Source: Planctomycetota bacterium
Lineage (GTDB): Bacteria; Planctomycetota; UBA1135
Direction: 5' to 3'
Assembly (NCBI GenBank): GCA_024229395.1
Contig: JAAESM010000016.1
Coordinates: 39,810 to 103,809, forward strand
Length of the DNA: 64,000 bases
Numbering within the stretch: the stretch's first letter is position 1; each line of letters opens with the position of its first letter. Made by a program: the position numbers and the translations under genes. This document shows, piece by piece, positions 51,425-60,272 of this stretch. The notes beneath the pieces are model-generated. The model was not told the origin of the DNA and did not search any database. It saw only the letters and a list, made by a program, of their open reading frames with translations.

Positions 51425-52701
51425 GCGCTAGACGCGGACTCAGCCTCATTGGCAGCGGCAGAGCCGCTTGCCTTGGAGGCGGTATCGGCAAGCTCCCCAT
51501 CGGATTGCTTACGAGCGGCACTGACCGCATTGGCTGCGCTCACACTGGCCAATCCAGCACCCACACAAGCGGCCATCATTGCGGTGACGCGTGAGTTGCG
51601 CAGGCTGGTGTCACTCAACGAAAAGCCCAAGAACAAGGCCAAGGCGGCCAAGCCAACAAGGTTCTCGACGCGGAAACGATTCCCTTTGCGCCACAAACAC
51701 CAGAACAAGGCGCCGAACCACCACAACATAGCCAGCAGACCGACCAAGCCGGTAGTGGCGGCGACATGCATGAAGGCACTGTGCGCTTGCTGATGCTCCT
51801 CTTTGACTTTCGGGAAGCCATCCATGCGGCCGTCGGCGTACATGGCATCGAGTTCGGGGCGGAAATTACCCGGACCAACCCCCATCATCGGATGCTCTTC
51901 GAACATGCGTCGGGCAGCGGTCCACATGATGCGTCGTTGGCTGATGCCTTCGCCGTCGGCAAGAAGTTCGGAACGGGTTTCCCAGAAGCGTTCGCCTAGT
52001 TCACCTTGCAGGACAAAAGGCGTGGCAACCAGGAACGGCGACAGGAACAGCAATAGGCGCAGCCGCTTGCCGCGGCCAAGCACGGCTACCACAACCAAGC
52101 CCATCACGATCGCGACCATGGCCGCGCGGGTGGCATTCATGACGATGCCTTCCAGGTGCAGCATGCCGCACAACAACCACAAGATTGACCACCTGCGATT
52201 CGGACACCAGCAGAAGAAGACCGCGGCCAGCAGGAAGGCATTGGCCATCGTTGCCGAGTAGGTCAAGATTGTGACGAATCCCGAGAAACGTAAGTTCTCC
52301 GGATGAATCAGCCCAAGATCAGCAAGCAGGGCCATGAAGCCGGCAGCTGCGGTGGCGATCACGAAAGCGCCGGCAACCCAAACCAATCGTTTGTAGGAAG
52401 TCAGTGCGGCCGCTGCCGGGAAGATCAACAGCAGCGGGTAAAAACCACGCACTTCATCCCAAGCTTGGGTTGCCGGGGAGCGCAAGCCACCGATGATCAG
52501 CACTGCAACCCAAAACAGCGTGGGCAGCAGAATCAATTTCGTCTTTGAGAGACTCGATGCTCGCAAGCATGCGAGGCCACCGAGCATGGCCAAGATGATG
52601 CCGATCGAAAAGCCAGCAGTGCTCCATGCCAACGACAGCGCCAAGCACATCAAGCCGAAGAAAGCGACACTTTGCGCGCGTGAAATCGCAATGGAAGTCA
52701 A
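51421..52701 (-). CDS. O-antigen ligase-like membrane protein
   Basis: Polytopic inner-membrane protein of 426 residues with about ten hydrophobic segments and the Wzy_C-type periplasmic loop: RIMWTAARRMFEEHPMMGVGPGNFRPELDAMYADG, followed by HQQAHSAFMHVAATTGLVGLLAML, whose conserved histidine matches O-antigen ligases and polymerases. It probably joins or polymerises lipopolysaccharide-linked glycans in the periplasm. The TTG start at 52701 overlaps the GT2 stop (TTGA), as at folA; the frame extends to 52749 inside the GT2 gene. The last 45 residues are Ser/Ala-rich and disordered. Confidence 0.8.
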   Translation of the reverse strand: MTSIAISRAQSVAFFGLMCLALSLAWSTAGFSIGIILAMLGGLACLRASSLSKTKLILLPTLFWVAVLIIGGLRSPATQAWDEVRGFYPLLLIFPAAAALTSYKRLVWVAGAFVIATAAAGFMALLADLGLIHPENLRFSGFVTILTYSATMANAFLLAAVFFCWCPNRRWSILWLLCGMLHLEGIVMNATRAAMVAIVMGLVVVAVLGRGKRLRLLLFLSPFLVATPFVLQGELGERFWETRSELLADGEGISQRRIMWTAARRMFEEHPMMGVGPGNFRPELDAMYADGRMDGFPKVKEEHQQAHSAFMHVAATTGLVGLLAMLWWFGALFWCLWRKGNRFRVENLVGLAALALFLGFSLSDTSLRNSRVTAMMAACVGAGLASVSAANAVSAARKQSDGELADTASKASGSAAANEAESASSA

Positions 52702-53474
52702 ACCTTGCCCCCGGCGTATAGCCTGGCGAGTTTGGAGTAGCGCAACCATTCATAGCGGGCGCTGAGGCAAGCGAGCGTAAAGCCGGCGGCGCCGTCGAGG
52801 AATCCACGCCGCAAAAGATAGGACTTCAAGAATTGCAATGGCGGCTGCACAAACATGCGCACCCTTGGCCACTTGCGACGCTCCTCGTACAACAACTCCG
52901 ACGCCAAGGTGGTGTAGCTATCCATCTTGGTCAGGTGATGTTGGTAGTCGCGATATGGGTAATGAATCAAGTCGCCTTCGAGCACGCCGATTGGGCCATC
53001 AAGCTCAATCTTCTCATGTACCTTACGGCCGGCCCAGCGTCCGCGTCGGCGATCGATCAATCGAAGCTTGCGATCCGGGTACCAACCACCGTGGCGAATC
53101 CAGCGCCCGAGGTGAAAGGAGATACGCGCCATGAAGTAGCCCGCCAGCGTTGGCTCGGCATCATTGGCGAATAGGGTACGGATGGATTCAACCAGTTCCG
53201 CCGACAAGCGCTCATCGGAGTCGAGGCTCAAAACCCAATCAAAGCTGGCTGCATCAATGGCGGCATTTTTTTGCGGAATGAATCCGTCAAAAGGGCGTTC
53301 GACCACCTTTGCACCCATTTTTTGCGCCAGTTCCACGGTGCGGTCGGTGCTCCCGCCATCGACCACCACGCATTCCGCAGCGCAAGCAGCACTCTCAAGG
53401 CAGGCCACGATGTGGTCTTCCTCGTTCTGAGCGATGATTACCACGCTGAGTGGAATTTTGCCTGCGGCGGTCAT
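52698..53474 (-). CDS. Family 2 glycosyltransferase (WaaE/KdtX-like)
   Basis: Inverting GT-A glycosyltransferase of 258 residues from the ATG at 53474. LSVVIIAQNEEDHIVACLESA and VVVDGGSTDRTVELAQ form the nucleotide site, DWVLSLDSDERLS carries the DxD motif, and YPDRKLRLIDRRRGRWAGRKVHEKIELDG is typical of lipopolysaccharide core beta-1,4-glucosyltransferases of the WaaE/KdtX type. It is followed by the ligase-like gene with a 4-nt overlap and is divergent from the kinase gene with a 22-nt gap. Confidence 0.88.
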   Translation of the reverse strand: MTAAGKIPLSVVIIAQNEEDHIVACLESAACAAECVVVDGGSTDRTVELAQKMGAKVVERPFDGFIPQKNAAIDAASFDWVLSLDSDERLSAELVESIRTLFANDAEPTLAGYFMARISFHLGRWIRHGGWYPDRKLRLIDRRRGRWAGRKVHEKIELDGPIGVLEGDLIHYPYRDYQHHLTKMDSYTTLASELLYEERRKWPRVRMFVQPPLQFLKSYLLRRGFLDGAAGFTLACLSARYEWLRYSKLARLYAGGKV

Positions 53475-53496
53475 GCTGTCACACTTTATCGTGGCG
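53475..53496. promoter_or_regulatory. Compact divergent promoter (GT2 / kinase)
   Basis: Twenty-two nt separate the ATGs. On the minus strand TAAAGT (53488-53483) ends 8 nt before the ATG at 53474; on the plus strand the weaker TTTATC (53485-53490) ends 6 nt before the ATG at 53497. No Shine-Dalgarno is visible for either gene. Confidence 0.4.
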
Positions 53497-54411
53497 ATGC
53501 CCACAACTCCCGCTTCTCTTCCGCCGGCCGATGCGCCGCGCGCCGATTTCGTAGCCCTGCGCAACGCAGCCCGGGCTGGCGATCGTGCTGCGCGTCATGC
53601 GATCCAAGGCCAGCATCCGGCGGTGTGGCGTGTGCCCCCCTTCGACACCTCGGAGTTGGAAGCCCTGTTGCAACGTCCGGCCGCTTCCTCGGAAGAGCGC
53701 TTCGGCGATGGTGACGCCCTGAAGTTCGGCAACTCCTCCACCGTGCAGCGCGTGACCTTAGCCGATGGTCGTCGTGCGGTGTTAAAGCATTATCTGCCGA
53801 CCAAGCGCTTCGACCCACGCGATCGTTTGGGTCACAGCAAAGCCATGCGTAGTCTGTTGGCCGCCGAAGCTTTGCAGCGTAGAGGGTTGTCGGTGGCAGA
53901 AGCCTGGGCAGCGTGGTCCTATTCCAAGCAGGGTTCCTTCTTGCTGTTGGAAGACTTGTCCGGCTTGCTGCCCTTGCATGAAGCCGTGATCGCAGTCGAT
54001 GGTGAAGCACGTGCAGCCTTGCTCGCCAACGTTGCCGATGTGGTGCGCCGCATGCATCGAAGTGGTGTGGCTTATCGTGATCTGAAACCGAGCAATGTGA
54101 TGGTCCAGATGCCAGGCACCTCCGTGAGCGATCTGCGCTTCTTGGATCACGACCGTAATCGTTTCCTGAAGAACTCAGTGCCGACCAAGCAAGCCATGCG
54201 CGACTTGGCAGCCTTGCATGCTGGTTTGCCACCGCAGGTACGTGCCAGTGAACGCCTGCGCGCTTTGACTCACTACGATGCGCGTTTGCTGAAGCGCGAA
54301 ATGTGGCAGCGCTTCATGCCGTCGTTATTGGAAGAAGCTTCCTTGCGCAAGCACCGTTGGATAGCGCATAAGCTGCTGTCCGGCGAGACCCCGGCTGCGT
54401 CGGACTTGTAA
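53497..54411 (+). CDS. Lipopolysaccharide kinase (Kdo/WaaP) family protein
   Basis: A 304-residue eukaryotic-like kinase fold. Lys in RRAVLKHYLPTKRF, catalytic loop HRSGVAYRDLKPSNVMV, and metal-binding DHD in LRFLDHDRNRFLKN fit the Kdo/WaaP lipopolysaccharide kinases rather than protein kinases. It would phosphorylate a core sugar of lipopolysaccharide. Neighbouring GT2, ligase-like and GT4 genes support that. The ATG at 53497 is chosen; the ORF extends back to 53434 inside the divergent gene. Confidence 0.82.
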   Translation: MPTTPASLPPADAPRADFVALRNAARAGDRAARHAIQGQHPAVWRVPPFDTSELEALLQRPAASSEERFGDGDALKFGNSSTVQRVTLADGRRAVLKHYLPTKRFDPRDRLGHSKAMRSLLAAEALQRRGLSVAEAWAAWSYSKQGSFLLLEDLSGLLPLHEAVIAVDGEARAALLANVADVVRRMHRSGVAYRDLKPSNVMVQMPGTSVSDLRFLDHDRNRFLKNSVPTKQAMRDLAALHAGLPPQVRASERLRALTHYDARLLKREMWQRFMPSLLEEASLRKHRWIAHKLLSGETPAASDL

Positions 54412-54441
54412 AAGCACGGGGCCACACCTAGTTTTGGCCTC

Positions 54442-55293
54442 ATGGTTTCCAAACACCTCCGCCCTCTTGCAGTGCTATTGCTGCTCCCTGCGTGCTCGAT
54501 TCCTGGCGACGCGGCCTGGAGTGACCTGCACGCCAGCGGCTTTGTGACGGCTTATCCGGCGGGCATGGATGCCACGGCGAGAGATGTCTCGGTCGAAGAT
54601 ACTTCCGGCGCCGGCCTCACCTTCGATGGCGACTTGACCATGGAGAAAAATCGCGAGGCAGCGCTTTATTATGGCGCGCGGGCGGGCATTGCCCCCTTCG
54701 AGGTCTCGGTCAGCGCCTTCGGTTACGACGGCTCACACAGTTCGATTGTTTCGGGCGGCGCAACTTTCCGCGGTGTGGATCTGCCAATCACCGAAACCTT
54801 GAACACCCGCACCGATCTTGATCTTGGTGTCAGCAAGCTGATGCTTGGTGTCGACATCATCAACACTCCGGTCGGGCGTGTCGGCCTACTTGCCGGCGTC
54901 GACTTCCTCGACTTCGACCGCTTCGTGGTCACCTCCACCGAACAGGTCGATGTACTCGGCGTGCCGATCGTGAATGATGGCGATACGCAAAACATCTTAG
55001 TGAATGAGAGTGTGCCAGTACCAATGATCGGTGTGCGCGGCGACCTGCTGCTGCCGTTCCTGGATATACGTTTAGGTGGCGAGCTCAGTGGCTTGACCAC
55101 CAACATCGATCAGACCGATGTGACTTACTTGGATATGGATATCAATATCAACTACGCTCCGTGGCAAAACTTGGAGCTGGTGGTGGGTTACCACCGCATT
55201 GATATTGATGTGTCAGGATCCATCGACGACACCACGATTGACGTGGATATGCTGATCGATGGACCCTATTTTGGTGCGTCGCTCTACTGGTAA
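54442..55293 (+). CDS. Outer-membrane beta-barrel-like lipoprotein, unknown function
   Basis: A 283-residue protein with a lipoprotein signal (lipobox LPAC, Cys18). The mature sequence has alternating hydrophobic beta strands (YYGARAGIAPFEVSVSAFGYDG, VGRVGLLAGVDFLDFDRF, LELVVGYHRIDID) and ends with the aromatic GASLYW, as beta-barrel proteins do. It may be a small barrel in the outer membrane. I do not recognise a family. It follows the kinase gene by 30 nt and its 3' end is partly repeated downstream. Confidence 0.65.
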   Translation: MVSKHLRPLAVLLLLPACSIPGDAAWSDLHASGFVTAYPAGMDATARDVSVEDTSGAGLTFDGDLTMEKNREAALYYGARAGIAPFEVSVSAFGYDGSHSSIVSGGATFRGVDLPITETLNTRTDLDLGVSKLMLGVDIINTPVGRVGLLAGVDFLDFDRFVVTSTEQVDVLGVPIVNDGDTQNILVNESVPVPMIGVRGDLLLPFLDIRLGGELSGLTTNIDQTDVTYLDMDININYAPWQNLELVVGYHRIDIDVSGSIDDTTIDVDMLIDGPYFGASLYW

Positions 55294-55332
55294 GACGCGC
55301 CAGCGAAAGCGCTCTCTACTAGTAAGGCGCGC
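55282..55332 (+). repeat. Direct repeat of the 3' end of the beta-barrel lipoprotein gene
   Basis: CTCTACTGGTAAGACGCGC (55282-55300, including the stop TAA) recurs as CTCTACTAGTAAGGCGCGC (55314-55332), 17 of 19 identical, 13 nt apart. The second copy is non-coding. It resembles the case at 32731-32778. Confidence 0.7.
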
Positions 55333-55339
55333 AGCTCAA

Positions 55340-55909
55340 CTACATGTTCGAGCTAACGAAGTCCCAGTTCACCAGGCTGTCAAAGAAGACATCCAGGTAC
55401 TTCGGACGAGCGTTACGGAAATCGATGTAGTAAGCGTGCTCCCAGACGTCGCAAGTGAGCAAAGGCTTCTTGCCATCGGTCATTGGGTTGCCAGCATTGC
55501 CACTGGTGCAAATCTCGAGCTTGCCGCCGTTGTCGACCAACCAAGCCCAACCGGAACCGAACTGCCCCATTGCAGCAGCCTTGAATGCAGCAACGAACTC
55601 GTCGAAGGAGCCGAAATCGCGGGCGATGGCGTCAGCCAAAGCGCCACTTGGTGCACCGCCGCCGTTTGGCTTCATGCAGTGCCAGTAGAAAGTGTGGTTC
55701 CAGACCTGTGCAGCCTGGTTAAAGATGCCGCCTTCGGTGGTCTTGATCAGTTCCTCAAGACTCTTGGAGGAATCGCCGCCGGTCAGCTCATTGAGCTTGG
55801 TGACGTAGGCGTTGTGGTGCTTGCCGTGATGGAACTCGAGGGTCTCGGCGCTGATATGCGGAGCCAAATCGTTAATTCCGAATGGAAGTGCAGGAAGTTC
55901 GTATGTCAT
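55340..55909 (-). CDS. sodB: Superoxide dismutase (Fe/Mn)
   Basis: Fe/Mn superoxide dismutase of 189 residues. Metal ligands are visible in HISAETLEFHHGKHHNAYVTKLN (first His), QVWNHTFYWHCMKPNGG (second His) and LLTCDVWEHAYYIDFRNARPKYLDVF (Asp and His). GQFGSGWAWLV is typical and the length fits the Fe form. There is no export signal, so it works in the cytoplasm. It converges with the beta-barrel lipoprotein gene. Confidence 0.96.
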   Translation of the reverse strand: MTYELPALPFGINDLAPHISAETLEFHHGKHHNAYVTKLNELTGGDSSKSLEELIKTTEGGIFNQAAQVWNHTFYWHCMKPNGGGAPSGALADAIARDFGSFDEFVAAFKAAAMGQFGSGWAWLVDNGGKLEICTSGNAGNPMTDGKKPLLTCDVWEHAYYIDFRNARPKYLDVFFDSLVNWDFVSSNM

Positions 55910-55992
55910 GTTTCAAGGGGCCGTCAGTGGCCATGGGAGCCACAGGTTATCAGAGCTATTTGGGACCAATTCTTCCGCTTATCAAGCCCTGA

Positions 55993-55998
55993 TAAAAT
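55993..55998 (+). promoter_or_regulatory. -10-like box just upstream of the TPR glycosyltransferase
   Basis: TAAAAT at 55993-55998 ends 5 nt before the ATG at 56004, with no Shine-Dalgarno between them, again consistent with a leaderless or near-leaderless transcript. Confidence 0.4.
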
Positions 55999-56003
55999 CC
56001 CTT

Positions 56004-57815
56004 ATGCGCCGCCCTGCTCCCATCCAATGGTTACTTGTCGTCCTGGTTCTGGACCTGATGCTCCAGTTCTTCGGTCTGTGGCGTTCGGTCGACGCAAACC
56101 CCACCCTGTTGGCCCCCGCCGGTGACGCCCTGGAATACTGGCAGTGGTCTGAGCGCATCGCCGATGGCGAAATGGTCAGCGAAAAGCCCTTCATGTCGGC
56201 GCCGTTGTACCCCTATTTCGTTGCGTTATTGCGTTTATTCGGCGGCGGCATGATGACCTTGTTCGTGGTGCAACTGCTGTTGCGCAGTGCCACCGCCTGG
56301 TTGCTGGCGCGCTGCTCAAAGGATCTATTCGGGCACTGGGGTTATGGCTTGGCCACCATGGGTTTATTCCTGTGGTTGGAAGAACCGGCCTACTATTCCG
56401 TGAGAATCCTGAACTCCAGCCTGCAGCTTTTCACTTTGGCCTTACTGCTGGAACTATGCATGCGTCAACGTAAGTTGATGATGTCGGAATCGGCCACACC
56501 AAAGACGGGGTTGTTGATCGGCATTGGCGCCACCCTTGGCTTGGCTTGCTTGGCCAATCCATCGCTGTTAATCGCGATTCCCTTCTTCGCTTGGTGGCTA
56601 GGCGTGCGTCCGCCAGCGCTGCGTGGCACAGCCATCATGGTGGCGACCTGCGCTTTGATGATTGCCCCCGCGACTTGGCATAACTACTTGGCATCTGCCA
56701 AATGGCCAAGCGGCGGTGAGTTCATTCCGATCAGCGCGCAAGCTGGTGTGACCTTCTCACATGGCAACTCCGCAGGCGCCACCGGCATCTATAAGCCGAT
56801 CCCAGGCGTCAGCCAAAACCGTAGCAAGCAAAACGACGATGCCTATCGGATCGCTTTGGCGGCAAGCGATGAGGAACGCACTCAAGGTTGGAACTACACC
56901 TCGAGTTTCTTCCGCGAGAAAGGCACCGATTATCTGTTCGCCAACCCCGGCGATGCGATCGTGTTGGAGTTGCGCAAACTGCGTTGGTTCTTCTGCGGAC
57001 GCAACTACGGCGATCTCTACAACATCTCATTGGAGAACCGCGATCCCGATTGGCCGCGCCAAGTGCCGATCCCTGCTGGTTTGTTGCAACTCAGTTGGAT
57101 CCTGCCGGCGGCCTTCCTTGGTTTGTGGTTCTTGATCCGTCGCGACAAGCGCCAAGCGATTCCAGTTGCCACTTTGCTGTTGGCTGTCTTGTTCGTTGTG
57201 ATGGTGTTCTGGTATTCGCCGCGCTACCGATTGCCTGCAGCACCACTGGCCGCATTGCTCGCGCCCTTTGGCGTGGTTGCATTGGCAAGCGCCTTCGGCA
57301 AAGGACAGGTCAAATGGGTGCTTGCAGTGATCGCCATCGCTCCACCATTGCTGTTGGATAGTTGGAGTTACCTCAGTGGCTTCGACAGCCTGGCGGATTC
57401 GCGTCCTCAGTATGAGCTCAACGCCGGCTTAAACTATCTGCACAAGGAAGAATACGCCAAGGCCATCCCAAGACTTGAGAACGCGCTCGAACTTGGCCTT
57501 GAGAATGCCGACATCCACACCGGCATTGCCGAAGCGCAGTCCAAGATCGGTGGCGCTCACGACCGCAACGGTCAGACCGCAGAAGCCTATGCCTTATACG
57601 CCAAGGCTATCGACCATTACCAACGGGCCACCGAGATCAACCCAAGCAAGTTGGATACTTGGTTCAGCCTGGTCAGCACCCTGAAGTACGTCGGCCGCCG
57701 CGACGAAGCCTTGGAGATGGTCGGGCAAGCGCTGGAACATGCCGCCAAGCAAGACAACCCGCAGATGACGGGAATGCTACAGCGCCAACTGGCGGATCTG
57801 CAACAAGGTCGCTGA
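56004..57815 (+). CDS. Polytopic membrane glycosyltransferase (PMT/ArnT-like) with TPR tail
   Basis: A 603-residue inner-membrane protein with about ten membrane segments. GDALEYWQWSERIADGEM in the first periplasmic loop and APLYPYFVALLRLFGG match GT-C (PMT/ArnT) enzymes, which use lipid-linked sugars. After residue about 465, TPR-like helices follow (LNAGLNYLHKEEYAKAIPRLENALELGLENADIHTGIAEAQSKI, AIDHYQRATEINPSKLDTWFSLVSTLKYVGRRDEALEMV), probably periplasmic. Protein or lipid glycosylation is likely; the acceptor is unknown. The ATG at 56004 is chosen as it starts the first membrane segment. Confidence 0.8.
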   Translation: MRRPAPIQWLLVVLVLDLMLQFFGLWRSVDANPTLLAPAGDALEYWQWSERIADGEMVSEKPFMSAPLYPYFVALLRLFGGGMMTLFVVQLLLRSATAWLLARCSKDLFGHWGYGLATMGLFLWLEEPAYYSVRILNSSLQLFTLALLLELCMRQRKLMMSESATPKTGLLIGIGATLGLACLANPSLLIAIPFFAWWLGVRPPALRGTAIMVATCALMIAPATWHNYLASAKWPSGGEFIPISAQAGVTFSHGNSAGATGIYKPIPGVSQNRSKQNDDAYRIALAASDEERTQGWNYTSSFFREKGTDYLFANPGDAIVLELRKLRWFFCGRNYGDLYNISLENRDPDWPRQVPIPAGLLQLSWILPAAFLGLWFLIRRDKRQAIPVATLLLAVLFVVMVFWYSPRYRLPAAPLAALLAPFGVVALASAFGKGQVKWVLAVIAIAPPLLLDSWSYLSGFDSLADSRPQYELNAGLNYLHKEEYAKAIPRLENALELGLENADIHTGIAEAQSKIGGAHDRNGQTAEAYALYAKAIDHYQRATEINPSKLDTWFSLVSTLKYVGRRDEALEMVGQALEHAAKQDNPQMTGMLQRQLADLQQGR

Positions 57816-57845
57816 GCGGCAACGGGGGCTGCTATCGTTTTGACG

Positions 57846-60251
57846 ATGGCAGCCGCCCCACGACCCGTTCAACCTCTCCGCCCCAACAAACTGCGCTGGA
57901 CTTGCCCAGCCAGCTGGATTCCTCGTAAGAAGAAGGCGGCGACCGAGATCGACATCACTGACCGCCTGTTCGGTCAGGAGCGCGCGATCGAGGTCATCCA
58001 GATGGGCTTGGCAGTCGATTCGCCTGGCTACAACGTGTTCGTGTGTGGCGTTGGCGGCACCGATCGCGCCGAAGTAGTGCAAGAGCTGTTGACGCGGATC
58101 AACATCACCTGCCAGCAGCCGCATGACCACGTCTTCGTGCATAACTTCGAGGACCCGATGGCGCCGAAACATCTGCTGCTGGTGCCCGGCGGCGGTGAGA
58201 GTTTGGCGGAAGGCATGGGGCGTTGGGTACATGCACTCGGCACTGAGATTCCGCGCCTGTTGAAGTCAGAAGAACACATGGCGCGACGCCATCGCTTGTT
58301 CGGTCGTTACCAAAAAGCCGAGAACCAACTGTTCCGGCGCTTGGAGGCGAAACTGCGCAAACATCATCTGTCTTTAGTGACGGTGGAGAATGATCATGGC
58401 GTGCGTCGCGATATTCATTTCCTGGTCAAGGGCAACGTCACCCCGCCCGAGCAAGTGCTGCAACTGGAGACCAAACAACGCCCGTCGGCCACCGCGATAG
58501 CGAGGATGATGAAGGCGCGCGAAAAGCATCTGCCCCTGGTCGATGAAGCTCGGCAGAAATCGCGCGCATTGGGTCTGCGCCTGTTGCGCGAATCCTCGAG
58601 CTTGGATGAGTCGGTGGTGCAGGAAGCAGTTGAGGGCATCACCATCGCCTTAGCGCAGGAGCTGGAAGCTGATCTGGAGCTTGCCGCTTGGCTTGGCGAT
58701 TGCGCCCACTTCGCTTTGAACAACACCAGCTTGTTCTTAGGTTCCAGCGATGATGAAGAAGAGCGCGGCAGCAAGCTCGGCCTGGAAGTCTTCGAGGTCA
58801 ATCGAGTGCGCACCATGCGGGAACCGGAATGCCCGATCGTGTTTGAGCCGCATCCGAACTACTCCAACCTATTCGGCACCGTGGAACGCTCGCGGATGTC
58901 GAGTGGCCCTGGCCATGTGCACTTGGCCGTACGCCCTGGTTCGATCCTGCTCGCCGACGGCGGCTTCCTGGTGCTGGATGCACGCGACATCTTCAAGGAG
59001 GCCGAAGTCTGGCGCGCCTTGAAACGCACCCTACAAAACGGCGCGCTGTCGGTGCATGCTCTTGAGAACTTGTCGCCACTTGGCGTGACCGGCGCACGTC
59101 CGCAAGCCATCCCAATGGACCTGAAGGTGGTGCTGGTCGGAAACTCCAGCCTTTACGAAGCGCTGCACGACGACGACTTCGACTTCCCGCATATCTTCAA
59201 AGTACGCGCCGAGTTCGATGACAGCTTGCCACTGGGTAAGGAGGTCGTCGGCGAAATGGTGCGTTGCTTCCGCAACATTGCCGAACATGAAAACCTGCTG
59301 CAACCATCACGTGATGGACTGCAAGCTCTGGTCGAACGCGCGGTGCATGATGCCGGCCGACGCAACCGCATCTCGGTGCGCATGCCTACCCTCAGTGACT
59401 TCATGCGCGAGGCTTCCTACTACGCTGCCCGCGCCGGCAAGAAGCGCGTCGATCGCGAGGCCGTCGACACCGCGCGCGAGAAGTTCCGCGCTCAACATGC
59501 TTTGGATGCCGAGTGGCACCAACGCCATGTGATCGAGAATATCTTCCGCATGGATACCAGCGGTGCACTGGTCGGCGTGGTGAATGGCTTGACCGTGGTC
59601 GGTTTAGGGCCGTTGAGTTTCGGGCGCCCGGCACGGATCTCGGCGATGGTCGCCGCCGGCGAGGAAAGCTACACCAACATCGATCGCGAGGTCGACCTGG
59701 CTGGCAGCATCCACAACAAGGGCATGCTGATGCTGGAGAACTTCATGCGCTGGAAGTTCGGCGCCAAGAAGGGCCTGGCCGCGCGCATGAGCCTGGTTTT
59801 CGATCAGAACTACGGACCGATCGACGGCGATTCAGCCTCCACCGCCGAACTGTATGCGCTGCTGTCGGCGCTGGCTGAAATGCCACTGAAGCAAAGCCTG
59901 GCCGTGACCGGCTCGCTGAGCATGCGTGGAGCGGTGCAGGCGATTGGTGGCGTCAACCAGAAGATCGAAGGCTTCTTTGCCCTATGTCTGGAACGCGGCC
60001 TCAGCGGCGAACAGGGTGTGATCGTGCCAGCCATCAATGTCGACGACCTGATGCTGTCGGACCGCATCGTGCAAGCGGTAAAGGATGGCACCTTCCATGT
60101 TTATGGCATTGACGACATTAATGAGGGTATTTCCTTGCTGACCGGCAAACCCGCAGAAGAAGTCTTTGCAGCCGTGGAGAAACGTCTTAGTGATATGGAA
60201 CTAGAGGGGAAGTCCGGAAAGGACGGGGCGGAAAGCCCAGAGTTGGCCTAG
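57846..60251 (+). CDS. LonB-like (COG1067) ATP-dependent protease with degenerate Walker A
   Basis: A bacterial Lon-related protease of the YcbZ/LonB type, 801 residues from the ATG at 57846. The S16 protease domain has Ser663 in PIDGDSASTAELY and Lys706 in NQKIEGFF, spaced 43 residues as in E. coli Lon. The AAA region contains YNVFVCGVGGTDRAEVV at the P-loop place, which lacks both the lysine and the Ser/Thr, and SILLADGGFLVLDARDI at the Walker B place. A long helical insert (about 130-290) follows the P-loop. It lies between the TPR glycosyltransferase and the TatD hydrolase genes with short gaps. Confidence 0.87.
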   Translation: MAAAPRPVQPLRPNKLRWTCPASWIPRKKKAATEIDITDRLFGQERAIEVIQMGLAVDSPGYNVFVCGVGGTDRAEVVQELLTRINITCQQPHDHVFVHNFEDPMAPKHLLLVPGGGESLAEGMGRWVHALGTEIPRLLKSEEHMARRHRLFGRYQKAENQLFRRLEAKLRKHHLSLVTVENDHGVRRDIHFLVKGNVTPPEQVLQLETKQRPSATAIARMMKAREKHLPLVDEARQKSRALGLRLLRESSSLDESVVQEAVEGITIALAQELEADLELAAWLGDCAHFALNNTSLFLGSSDDEEERGSKLGLEVFEVNRVRTMREPECPIVFEPHPNYSNLFGTVERSRMSSGPGHVHLAVRPGSILLADGGFLVLDARDIFKEAEVWRALKRTLQNGALSVHALENLSPLGVTGARPQAIPMDLKVVLVGNSSLYEALHDDDFDFPHIFKVRAEFDDSLPLGKEVVGEMVRCFRNIAEHENLLQPSRDGLQALVERAVHDAGRRNRISVRMPTLSDFMREASYYAARAGKKRVDREAVDTAREKFRAQHALDAEWHQRHVIENIFRMDTSGALVGVVNGLTVVGLGPLSFGRPARISAMVAAGEESYTNIDREVDLAGSIHNKGMLMLENFMRWKFGAKKGLAARMSLVFDQNYGPIDGDSASTAELYALLSALAEMPLKQSLAVTGSLSMRGAVQAIGGVNQKIEGFFALCLERGLSGEQGVIVPAINVDDLMLSDRIVQAVKDGTFHVYGIDDINEGISLLTGKPAEEVFAAVEKRLSDMELEGKSGKDGAESPELA

Positions 60252-60272
60252 AATTGGCCCCCGCGAATTCAC

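Noticed and set aside
50417..54411. Polysaccharide genes as a novel capsule or defence island
   Set aside because: Each member (GT4, ligase-like, GT2, Kdo/WaaP-type kinase) fits ordinary lipopolysaccharide assembly; only the order is local.
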